From UBA5072 sp963822145 (GTDB taxonomy: Bacteria; Bacteroidota; Bacteroidia; Bacteroidales; UBA10428): DNA of 64,000 nucleotides. Below the pieces are notes generated by a model. That model saw only the letters and a program-made list of their open reading frames with translations, did no database searches and was not told where the DNA came from. Each line of letters opens with the position of its first letter. Position 1 is the stretch's first letter. The translations under genes and the position numbers were made by a program. The stretch covers positions 186,001-250,000 of the forward strand of contig CAWGGG010000004.1 in assembly GCA_963822145.1 (NCBI GenBank), read 5' to 3'. Shown here piece by piece: positions 17,999 to 25,473 of the stretch.

Positions 17999-19243
17999 AT
18001 GCTGTTCAAGGCTTCTTTGGTTGAAAACTTAAGGGTTTCCATAAAATCGGTGCGCACCAACATGTTGCGGACCATCCTCACGGTGCTCATCATTGCCTTT
18101 GGCATCATGGCCCTGGTAGGCATCCTTACGGCCATTGACTCCATTAAGAACACAATTACCAAACAGTTTGCCACCATGGGCGCCAATACGTTCTCTATTG
18201 AAAGCCGGGGATTTACAGTCCAGATCGGGAAGAGCCGTTACCGAAAGAAGAATCATCCCTATATCACCTACCGGCAGGCCCGTGAATTCAAGAAAAGATT
18301 TAATTTTCCCGCCCGTGTTTCGATATACACCCAGGCCTCCTTTATGTCCACAGTCAAATACAAATCTGAAAAGACACATCCCAACGTGAGCGTGATTGGC
18401 TCGGATGATGAATACCTTTACACCGCCGGGTTTGAGGTGGAACAGGGAAGGGACCTTTCTTACCAGGATGTGATGATGAACCGGAATGTCGCCCTGATTG
18501 GCCGTGATATAGCCGACAGGATATTTAAGAACAAGGAGGACCCTGTTAATAAGCAAATATCGATCGGAACGGGTCAGTACGTGGTGATCGGGGTACTGAA
18601 AAAGAAGGGTTCGACCTTTAACTCCAGCGACAATGTTTGTATCGTACCCTATACCAATGTCAGGCAGTATTTCCCTGCCCCGAGGCAGGATTATTCCATT
18701 AATGTTTCACCGGAGACCGAAATCCTGTCTGAACCTGCAGAGGGCTATTCCGAGGGATTATTCCGTTCGGTGCGCCGGTTGAATGTCATCGATGAAACAG
18801 ATTTCAATATAGTTAAAAGTGATTTTCTGGCCAACATTTTCAAAGACCTGATCAGTATCGTCCTGGTTGCCGCCACCATCATTGGTGTTGTAACCCTCTT
18901 CGGTGCAGCCATAGGCCTCATGAACATCATGCTCGTTTCCGTAACGGAACGCACCCAGGAGATCGGGATCAGGAAAGCCATCGGGGCACGCAGCGGTATT
19001 ATCAAGCAGCAGTTCCTGTTCGAAGCGATTCTGATCTGCCAGTTGGGTGGTATTTTGGGGGTATTGCTAGGAATTCTCGTTGGAAATATTGTATCTTTAG
19101 TCATGAAATCTGATTTTCTGATACCGTGGTTGTGGATTGTTGCCGGTATTGCGCTGTGTTCGATCGTGGGATTGGTTTCTGGTTACTATCCGGCGGAGAA
19201 GGCTTCACGCCTTGATCCGATCGTTGCATTGCGGTATGAATAA
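17999..19243 (+). CDS. MacB/FtsX-type ABC transporter permease
   Basis: 414 residues. An N-terminal membrane helix (MLRTILTVLIIAFGIMALVGI) is followed by a MacB-like periplasmic core domain (about 50-280) and three C-terminal helices. The last part carries the usual MNIMLVSVTERTQEIGIRKAIGAR coupling motif and ends YYPAEKASRLDPIVALRYE. Such permeases act in lipoprotein release, peptide efflux or mechanotransmission together with a LolD/MacB-type ATPase. No ATPase gene is adjacent, so the partner must be encoded elsewhere. The SiaC-like gene follows by 19 bp. Confidence 0.92.
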   Translation: MLFKASLVENLRVSIKSVRTNMLRTILTVLIIAFGIMALVGILTAIDSIKNTITKQFATMGANTFSIESRGFTVQIGKSRYRKKNHPYITYRQAREFKKRFNFPARVSIYTQASFMSTVKYKSEKTHPNVSVIGSDDEYLYTAGFEVEQGRDLSYQDVMMNRNVALIGRDIADRIFKNKEDPVNKQISIGTGQYVVIGVLKKKGSTFNSSDNVCIVPYTNVRQYFPAPRQDYSINVSPETEILSEPAEGYSEGLFRSVRRLNVIDETDFNIVKSDFLANIFKDLISIVLVAATIIGVVTLFGAAIGLMNIMLVSVTERTQEIGIRKAIGARSGIIKQQFLFEAILICQLGGILGVLLGILVGNIVSLVMKSDFLIPWLWIVAGIALCSIVGLVSGYYPAEKASRLDPIVALRYE

Positions 19244-19262
19244 TTTATAATGTTGAAATGCC

Positions 19263-19643
19263 ATGAAAGAACTGACCATTAAGAAAACTTCTAACACGCC
19301 GGGTGTGGCTTTCAACCCGGAAACAGGGATCATGAAAATTGAAGGAAGATCGATACCTGAAAATCCCGGCGATTTTTTTGATCCCCTGATTGAATGGCTC
19401 GAGGAATATTTTCAGCAACCGGCTGAGGTTACCAAAATTGAAATGAGCCTGGAATATGTGAACAGCGGATCATCGAAATACCTCCTGGGCATCTTTCGTA
19501 TCATTAAGAAAAGGCACGATGAAGGTAAGCCTTGCATCATCAGCTGGTACTATGAAGAGGATGATGAAGCTATTTTCAGCCTGGGCGAACATTATCGCAA
19601 TACCATCAAGGTTCCCTTCAACCTCATTGAGTATATCCAGTAA
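19263..19643 (+). CDS. SiaC/DUF1987-family regulatory phosphoprotein
   Basis: 126 residues, single domain. Family features are visible: TPGVAFNPETGIMKIEGRSIPENPGDFFDPLIEWLEEY, then the SLEYVNSGSSKYLLGIFRII motif whose Thr/Ser region is the phosphorylation site in SiaC, and a C-terminal SWYYEEDDEAIFSLGEHY. In Pseudomonas SiaC is controlled by a kinase/phosphatase pair and acts on a diguanylate cyclase. No SiaB or SiaA/RsbU-like partner lies next to it here. It converges on the permease gene at 19654 with 10 bp between stops. Confidence 0.85.
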   Translation: MKELTIKKTSNTPGVAFNPETGIMKIEGRSIPENPGDFFDPLIEWLEEYFQQPAEVTKIEMSLEYVNSGSSKYLLGIFRIIKKRHDEGKPCIISWYYEEDDEAIFSLGEHYRNTIKVPFNLIEYIQ

Positions 19644-19653
19644 ATCCCATTTT

Positions 19654-22116
19654 TCAGGTATATCTAACTGCCTCGGACGGATTAACCGAGGCCGCCTGTA
19701 TTACCCTCAGGCTTACAGTCAGCAATGCAACAAACAGGGATATCACCAGGCCAATGATAAAGATCCATACATGGATTTCGGTTTTATAGGGAAACGACAT
19801 CAGCCACTTATTCAGCACCAGCAAGGAGACAGGAGCCGCAATAATGTTGGCCAGGAGGATCCAGATGGAAAACTCCCGGGCAAACATCATCATGATATGA
19901 TTGGCCGACGCTCCTGCGATTTTTCGGATCCCGATCTCCCTGGTCCTCGTCTGGGTGAGAAATGACGACAGACCCAGCAGTCCGAGCGCTGCAATAATTA
20001 TTGTAAGAACTGCAAAGGTGCGGGTCAGCATGCCAACCCGCTTTTCTGCCCGGTAGTAATCCCGGAGGTTCTCATCCAGGAATTTGTATTGAAAAGGGTA
20101 TCGATCATTAAACTTCTGTCGCACCTTATCAATATATTCCAAGGTTTGCCGGCGATTTTTATTACCGATGCGGATGTTTGCAAAAAAATGAAAACGATCC
20201 CGGTCATTCAGCAGGATCACGATTGGTTCAATCGGATTGTGCATGGAGGCATAATGAAAATCCTTCATGATACCCACGATCTGTCCGTCACGGTCAAAGC
20301 TTCCATCATCATTGTAACCGAACTGAAAACGTTTACCGATGGCACTGGCATAATTACCCTGCGCCAGGCTGGCTGAATCGATCCATCCGAATTTCCGCGC
20401 AGCAGTTTCATTAATTACAAAAGCCTTGTCAATATCTGATTTCATGCTCCTTTCGTAACCTCGACCTTCTACTATATTAATGCCCATCAGGTTCAGGTAA
20501 TCGTAATCCGCAAAGAAATTGTTGATGGCCCGTTCAACGATTGATCCGCTGTCGCCTTCAATACGCATTACCTGGATGCTGATGTTATATCCCGGGTTGC
20601 CTGAAGAAAAGGCCACGTCTTGAATGTCCGGATTTTTAAGTAGTTCCTGTCTGAAAGGTTCGAGACTCTTTTTGAAGGTTGTATCCCGCATTTCCATGAC
20701 CACCAGGTTATCCTTATTAAAACCCGGATCGGAGTTCTGCATGAACCTCAGCTGGGAATTGATGATAAAGGTGCCGGTGATCATGGCTACCGATATGCCG
20801 AACTGGAATACAACCAGTACCTTTCGGAGCAATCCGTTACCACCCCGCGTATCGGTCTGTCCCTTGATGACGTTCACCGGATCGAAAGACGAAAGATAAA
20901 AGGCCGGGTAGCTGCCTGAAATCAAGCCCACCAGAATAGCCACGGCAGCAATACCGCAAAGTATGACCGGGGTCCAGATTACCTCAAAAGTTAAACTTTT
21001 GTTGGAGATCATGTTAAAGACCGGAAGCATGATGCGACTCAGCAACATGGCCAGTAAAGTGGAGAAAACTGCGATCACCAGGGATTCAATAAGGAATTGG
21101 CGGATCAGCATTCTTCGCTGGGCGCCGGCAATTTTTCGCATCCCGGTTTCTTTGGAACGTTTGGCAGACCGGGCAGTGGCCAGGTTCATGTAATTGATAC
21201 AGGCAATGACCAGTATCAGCATCGCAACAAGGGAGAAGACATAGATGTACTTGATATTACCCCCCGGTTGATCGTAGCCAAGGTCGGAGGAATAATGATG
21301 TACCCGGGCCAGAGGTTTTGCCATGAGTGTAAAACTGCCGTTGATCTGGTCACCGATTGACTTCATGTACTTATCATAGAATGCCGGGAATTTTTCCAGG
21401 ATCGGATTGAATGAGGCACCCTCCTTAAGCATAATATAAGTATATATGCCAATGTTCCAGAATGAGCCGGCACTGCGGTCATTAAAACGCTCCGCACCCA
21501 CTTGTTCCCGGAAGGTGGCTGCAGAAAGTAAACCGTCAAATTTCAGGTGCAGGTTGCCGGGAAGGTCTTTTATAACGCCGGTGACTTCATACAGGTTGCC
21601 CTCAACCGATTTGATCGTCTGTCCCAGCGGATTATCCTCCCCGAAGTATTTTCGGGCCAGGGTTTCAGTCATTATCAGGGTATAAGGGCGGTTCAGGGCA
21701 GTGGCAGGATCGCCTTTGACCATAGGATGTGTGAACACCCTGAAGATGGTAGAGTCAGCATAGTAAATGCTGTCTTCCTGGAATTCCCTTTCACCGAATT
21801 TCAAAAACAGGGTCCCGGTAGGGGCCACGCGCACATATTCTTCAATTTCGGGATATTCATCTTTCAGGGTAGGGCCCAGCGGTACCTGCGTTGCTGCAAA
21901 AAGATCGTCTTTCCCGTTAATGACAAAATGTGATTCAAGCCGGTAGATGCGCCTGTAATTCAGGTGCGACTTGTCATAAGTCAGTTCATCAATGATGTAA
22001 AGGAAGATGAAGATTGCTGCAGTAAGTCCAATGGCAAGCCCTGCAATATTCAGCAGGGTATAAAATTTATCTCTGGTGATATTACGCCAGGCAGTTATGA
22101 AATAATTCTTGAGCAT
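19654..22116 (-). CDS. Large MacB/FtsX-type ABC transporter permease (two-repeat form)
   Basis: 820 residues. It has two FtsX/MacB_PCD repeats: helix 1 (FYTLLNIAGLAIGLTAAIFIFLYI) plus periplasmic core plus three helices (LVAMLILVIACINYMNLATARSAKRSKETGMRKIAGA), then a second core and three helices ending LTVSLRVIQAASVNPSEAVRYT. This long form is very common in Bacteroidota, often in repeated copies. The function is probably efflux or lipoprotein-related; the ATPase partner is not encoded nearby. It starts at the ATG at 22116. Confidence 0.92.
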   Translation of the reverse strand: MLKNYFITAWRNITRDKFYTLLNIAGLAIGLTAAIFIFLYIIDELTYDKSHLNYRRIYRLESHFVINGKDDLFAATQVPLGPTLKDEYPEIEEYVRVAPTGTLFLKFGEREFQEDSIYYADSTIFRVFTHPMVKGDPATALNRPYTLIMTETLARKYFGEDNPLGQTIKSVEGNLYEVTGVIKDLPGNLHLKFDGLLSAATFREQVGAERFNDRSAGSFWNIGIYTYIMLKEGASFNPILEKFPAFYDKYMKSIGDQINGSFTLMAKPLARVHHYSSDLGYDQPGGNIKYIYVFSLVAMLILVIACINYMNLATARSAKRSKETGMRKIAGAQRRMLIRQFLIESLVIAVFSTLLAMLLSRIMLPVFNMISNKSLTFEVIWTPVILCGIAAVAILVGLISGSYPAFYLSSFDPVNVIKGQTDTRGGNGLLRKVLVVFQFGISVAMITGTFIINSQLRFMQNSDPGFNKDNLVVMEMRDTTFKKSLEPFRQELLKNPDIQDVAFSSGNPGYNISIQVMRIEGDSGSIVERAINNFFADYDYLNLMGINIVEGRGYERSMKSDIDKAFVINETAARKFGWIDSASLAQGNYASAIGKRFQFGYNDDGSFDRDGQIVGIMKDFHYASMHNPIEPIVILLNDRDRFHFFANIRIGNKNRRQTLEYIDKVRQKFNDRYPFQYKFLDENLRDYYRAEKRVGMLTRTFAVLTIIIAALGLLGLSSFLTQTRTREIGIRKIAGASANHIMMMFAREFSIWILLANIIAAPVSLLVLNKWLMSFPYKTEIHVWIFIIGLVISLFVALLTVSLRVIQAASVNPSEAVRYT

Positions 22117-22263
22117 GATTGTTTATGAGATTTTGCTACCGACTATAAGACGATTATGGTGTGCTGAAGTTACAACAAATCAGAATGCCACCGGAAATAA
22201 ATGGCTTGAATTATTGCTGCAGGCTCTTAAGAATGCTCATTCCGTCTCAAAACAGGGTAGCAA

Positions 22264-22298
22264 AAAACCCCAAAAGTTCTGTGAACTTTTGGGGTTTT
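22264..22298 (-). terminator. Intrinsic terminator of gapA
   Basis: A perfect 16-bp stem (AAAACCCCAAAAGTTC with its complement, loop of 3) lies 53 bp past the gapA stop. Read on the minus strand it continues into a T run, as expected for a rho-independent terminator. Confidence 0.85.
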
Positions 22299-22351
22299 AG
22301 CTGATAGACTAAGGTTTACAGCGTGAAGTCTTCAGCCCAGGACTTTCAGTC

Positions 22352-23359
22352 TTACTTCACCGTGTTCATATGGGCGATCATATCCAGCAGCTTGCAGGAG
22401 TAGCCCCATTCGTTGTCATACCAGGCAACGATCTTCACGAAGTTGGCGTTCAGCATAATGCCTGCTTTTGCATCGAAAATGGATGTACGGGCATCGCCGA
22501 TAAAATCGCTGGAAACCACTTCATCTTCAGTATAACCGAGGATGCCTTTGAGATCCGTCTCTGAGGCTTTCTTCATCGCTGCCTTAATGGCATCGTAGTC
22601 GGTTGCTTTCTCAAGGCGGCAGGTAAGATCCACCACTGAAACGTTCAGGGTAGGAACGCGAAATGCCATACCGGTAAGTTTGCCCTTCAGTTCAGGGATA
22701 ACCTTGGTAACGGCCTTGGCAGCACCAGTGGAGGAGGGGATAATGTTTCCGGCTGCTGCACGGCCACCTCTCCAGTCCTTGGCGGAGGGACCGTCAACGG
22801 TTTTTTGTGTGGCCGTAGTGGCGTGAACGGTGGTCATCAGACCTTCAACGATGCCGAAATTGTCCTGCAGGACCTTGGTCACCGGGGCCAGGCAGTTGGT
22901 GGTGCAGGAAGCGTTTGAAATAATATCCATTTCCTTTTTGTAAGTCTTATGGTTAACACCATATACAAACATGGGTGTATCATCCTTGGACGGGGCGGAC
23001 AAAATCACCCTCTTGGCACCTGCTTTCAGATGCGCTTCAGCCTTGTCACGGCTTAGGAACAATCCGGTTGATTCAATAACGTATTCCGCACCCACAGTAT
23101 CCCATTTCAGGTTGGCCGGATCTTTCTCGGCAGTAACACGGATAGGATTTCCGTTTACCACGAGTTTTCCGTCCTTAACCGCAACAGTGCCCTTAAATCC
23201 GCCATGAATCGTGTCATAACGAAGCATATAGGCCATGTATTCAACATCAATAAGGTCATTTATCGAAACCACCTCAATGTCATTTCTGAGAAATGAAGCC
23301 CTGAATGCAAGTCGTCCGATTCTGCCAAAACCGTTAATACCTACTTTAATTTTTGCCAT
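22352..23359 (-). CDS. gapA: Glyceraldehyde-3-phosphate dehydrogenase, type I
   Basis: 335 residues, full length. The NAD-binding start is KVGINGFGRIGRLAFRA and the active-site segment is SNASCTTNCLAP with catalytic Cys at about 152. The substrate-binding WRGGRAAAGNIIPSSTGAAKAV and C-terminal VAWYDNEWGYSCKLLD are also present. It converts glyceraldehyde-3-phosphate, NAD+ and phosphate to 1,3-bisphosphoglycerate and NADH in glycolysis. Asp34 after the beta-2 strand (SINDL) fits NAD+ rather than NADP+. A promoter-like box overlapped by a Rex-like palindrome lies about 59 bp upstream, and a strong terminator lies downstream. Confidence 0.98.
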   Translation of the reverse strand: MAKIKVGINGFGRIGRLAFRASFLRNDIEVVSINDLIDVEYMAYMLRYDTIHGGFKGTVAVKDGKLVVNGNPIRVTAEKDPANLKWDTVGAEYVIESTGLFLSRDKAEAHLKAGAKRVILSAPSKDDTPMFVYGVNHKTYKKEMDIISNASCTTNCLAPVTKVLQDNFGIVEGLMTTVHATTATQKTVDGPSAKDWRGGRAAAGNIIPSSTGAAKAVTKVIPELKGKLTGMAFRVPTLNVSVVDLTCRLEKATDYDAIKAAMKKASETDLKGILGYTEDEVVSSDFIGDARTSIFDAKAGIMLNANFVKIVAWYDNEWGYSCKLLDMIAHMNTVK

Positions 23360-23411
23360 ATTTATATGATAATTAATTGGTTATTAAATTAAAAACAGAT
23401 GATTTCTGACA

Positions 23412-23429
23412 ACGTTACAAAGCTAACAA
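23412..23429 (-). promoter_or_regulatory. Rex-like operator overlapping the gapA -7 box
   Basis: Minus-strand TTGTTAGCTTTGTAACGT fits TTGTTA-N6-TAACAA at 10 of 12 specified positions. Inside it, TAGCTTTG (23418-23425) matches the Bacteroidota -7 box TAnnTTTG exactly, 58 bp before the gapA ATG. A repressor bound here would block the promoter. NADH-producing GAPDH is a plausible Rex target. Inference from sequence only. Confidence 0.5.
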
Positions 23430-23506
23430 AAAATAGCTATTTCTGAAAAAAAATCAGCGGATTTGCCTTAACAGTAACAAAAACATGAAGATTGGTGACC
23501 CTCGTA

Positions 23507-24319
23507 TCAATCGGACTGCCGTCCGCCTTCCTTGGTGATCTTGGGGGCTTTGTATTTGGCATCTCTAACCCAGCCAAAACGGTAGCATATGAAGAGTGTC
23601 AGGAAGAACTGGTTGTTATAGTCAGTATACATGATCGGGATCTTATGGGGGAAAGCATCAAAGACCATCCCCACATCGAGGGCGTTGATGAGCTGGTTTG
23701 CCGAACTGTACTCGAAACTGATACCGCCTTTGACATGTACGCCGGGATGCAGGGCGATCTCATCAAAACCTTTCCACACCGGGGCACGGCCGGCAATTTC
23801 CTTGTTCGTCGGATGCTGTACAAATTCATATTTTTCAACACGCGTATCAACAATATAATACTCACCGTTGATCTTGCCGATGATGTAAAAATCGTAATAT
23901 ACTGGTTTTGTGAAACCTATGCTGGGTCCGCCTCCCACGTAATATTTTATAGCAATGCTACCGCGGTCTTCTTTTGAAAATATCTCCTTCTGAAAGCCAA
24001 TAGAGGGTCTCAGGTTGACAAAAAGATTTGTTTTCCCATTGACATACCTTTTGCTGGTGGAATAGTTGTATGGGGAAGCGGATATTTTAACTTCCTTGGG
24101 ATGCTTGATATAGCCAAAATCAATGTCGTATAGGATTTTGCTGAGGTAGGTCCTGCGTTGTCCAAACCGGAAGCCGGCGCCAAAGCCGTTGGAATTCAAG
24201 GAAAGATTAATACTCCTTTCATTCTGGTAAAGAATTTTTTCCTGGGTGTCAAGTTCACCCTGACCTAAGGCAGCAATATTGTAAAGTGCAAAAAGAAAAA
24301 AAATAGCAGATTTTTTCAA
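23507..24319 (-). CDS. Predicted outer-membrane beta-barrel protein, function unknown
   Basis: 270 residues. The signal peptide MKKSAIFFLFALYNIAALG is cleaved near AALGQG. The rest shows alternating beta-strands with aromatic girdles (RSINLSLNSNGFGAGFRFGQRRTYLS, FFLTLFICYRFGW), typical of a small OMP barrel. A short basic C-terminal tail (KAPKITKEGGRQSD) follows the last strand. I do not recognise the family beyond that. The start is TTG at 24319. It follows the two micro-lipoprotein genes on the same strand and may be in one operon with them. Confidence 0.7.
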   Translation of the reverse strand: MKKSAIFFLFALYNIAALGQGELDTQEKILYQNERSINLSLNSNGFGAGFRFGQRRTYLSKILYDIDFGYIKHPKEVKISASPYNYSTSKRYVNGKTNLFVNLRPSIGFQKEIFSKEDRGSIAIKYYVGGGPSIGFTKPVYYDFYIIGKINGEYYIVDTRVEKYEFVQHPTNKEIAGRAPVWKGFDEIALHPGVHVKGGISFEYSSANQLINALDVGMVFDAFPHKIPIMYTDYNNQFFLTLFICYRFGWVRDAKYKAPKITKEGGRQSD

Positions 24320-24399
24320 TTTACGATATTATTAAATTAAATCCGACGATCCAAAAAACCCCGCCGGAATTAATCACAAGATTGATGCCAAAAGACCTG

Positions 24400-24540
24400 C
24401 TAACTGTTCGGTTGTGCTGGCAATTCGGCGGGTGCCTGCGTATATGCCGGGCAAACATTTTTTGTACCGCTGCATGCTACAAAGGTAACAGCAATTAATA
24501 CCAAAAAAAACAACGAAATGAAAAATTTTCTGACAGTCAT
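24400..24540 (-). CDS. Micro-lipoprotein 2 (46 aa) with KNVCPAY motif
   Basis: A 46-residue reading frame. MTVRKFFISLFFLVLIAVTF is a lipoprotein signal ending VAC, so the mature peptide is only about 24 residues: CSGTKNVCPAYTQAPAELPA.... The KNVCPAY core followed by a Pro/Ala-rich tail also occurs in the neighbouring 42-residue gene, which supports both being real. It lies 56 bp after that gene and 80 bp before the barrel gene at 23507-24319. Function unknown. Confidence 0.65.
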   Translation of the reverse strand: MTVRKFFISLFFLVLIAVTFVACSGTKNVCPAYTQAPAELPAQPNS

Positions 24541-24596
24541 GATGTATTCCGTTTTATAGAATTAAAAATAATGAAAAAGGTCAACAACAAAAAACT

Positions 24597-24725
24597 TTAA
24601 CCGTTATTTTCCGTCTGTGCTGGTGGTGGATCCATTACATAGGCCGGACAAACATTTTTGTTGCAGGAGGCCAAAAGGGTGATGATGAAAATTGCCGTAA
24701 TCAGAGCCATTAATACTTTTTTCAT
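24597..24725 (-). CDS. Micro-lipoprotein 1 (42 aa) with KNVCPAY motif
   Basis: 42 residues from the ATG at 24725 (MKKVLMALITAIFIITLLASC). The mature lipidated peptide is about 22 residues, CNKNVCPAYVMDPPPAQTENNG. It shares KNVCPAY and a Pro-rich end with the 46-residue gene just downstream, so the pair looks like a tandem duplication. An upstream in-frame start would place 20 residues before the signal peptide and is unlikely. The conserved second Cys could bind metal or form a disulfide; this is speculation. Confidence 0.7.
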   Translation of the reverse strand: MKKVLMALITAIFIITLLASCNKNVCPAYVMDPPPAQTENNG

Positions 24726-24832
24726 TGGGTGAACTGCTATGTTAAACATCAAAATCTTACCTGATTTGGTTAAACCTTCCCTCACTGTTAAATTAACAGG
24801 GGGCTTTAATAGTACGGAAATCTTGCTGAGGG

Positions 24833-24849
24833 GTTACAATAATTGTAAC
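24833..24849. promoter_or_regulatory. PerR/Fur-like 7-1-7 palindrome
   Basis: GTTACAATAATTGTAAC is a perfect palindrome. Its inner 15 bases match the Per-box pattern TTAnAATnATTnTAA exactly. It sits in the 234-bp gap upstream of the micro-lipoproteins and downstream of the hydrogenase operon. No regulator gene is nearby. Confidence 0.35.
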
Positions 24850-24908
24850 TGCCCTGTCTTATTAACTCAAAACCTGGCGGGATATTATTCCCGGTTTCAC
24901 ATAAATGC

Positions 24909-24939
24909 AAAGACCCTGTAAAGCCATTACAGGGTCTTT
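24909..24939 (-). terminator. Terminator hairpin of the hydrogenase operon
   Basis: A perfect 13-bp stem (AAAGACCCTGTAA with its complement, 5-base loop) begins 20 bp past the hydC stop. The minus-strand T tail is short, so termination efficiency is uncertain. Confidence 0.65.
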
Positions 24940-24959
24940 GGAATAACCTGCCGGATTTC

Positions 24960-25445
24960 CTATTCTTCGTATTCTTTAAGAATATCCTTCACCATATCGG
25001 GGGAAACCCTGCCATATGTTTTTTCGCCCACCATAACCACGGGTGCAAGTCCGCAGGCTCCCACACAACGCAGGCAGCTGATGGAGAATTTACTATCGGA
25101 GGTGGTTTCACCCACTTCGATTTTAAGGGTCTTTTTGAACTCAGCCAATACATTCTCCGCGCCCCTTACATAGCAGGCCGTTCCGGTACATATGGAAATC
25201 GGATGCTTACCCTTGGGTATCATGGAAAAGAATGAGTAGAAGGTAACCACTCCGTACACCTTGGCCACGGGAACATTCAGCTCCTTAGCGACCACTTCCT
25301 GCACTTCAGCAGGCAGGTATCCAAAGGTATGCTGTGTTTTATGAAGAACATTGATCAGTTCGCCGGGCTCGTTATCGAAGGACTTGCATATTTCCCTGAT
25401 GGTATCCACGTCCTTCTTTTTCAGTTCAACTTTTATTCTAGACAT
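24960..25445 (-). CDS. hydC: NuoE-like [2Fe-2S] subunit of NADH-linked [FeFe] hydrogenase (HydC/HndA)
   Basis: 161 residues, normal for the family. The N-terminal helical part is followed by a thioredoxin-like [2Fe-2S] domain. The four ligands are Cys86 and Cys91 (CTGTAC) and Cys127 and Cys131 (CVGAC). In HydABC complexes this subunit sits next to the flavin subunit and takes part in NADH electron transfer. It is the last gene of the operon, 28 bp after hydA, and is followed by a terminator hairpin. Cytoplasmic. Confidence 0.95.
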   Translation of the reverse strand: MSRIKVELKKKDVDTIREICKSFDNEPGELINVLHKTQHTFGYLPAEVQEVVAKELNVPVAKVYGVVTFYSFFSMIPKGKHPISICTGTACYVRGAENVLAEFKKTLKIEVGETTSDSKFSISCLRCVGACGLAPVVMVGEKTYGRVSPDMVKDILKEYEE

Positions 25446-25473
25446 GTTATGCTAATGCTTTAAGATTTGCGTT

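Noticed and set aside
24739..24921. 60-residue plus-strand frame
   Set aside because: Covers the Per-box-like palindrome and the terminator hairpin of the opposite strand; no signal peptide or family features.
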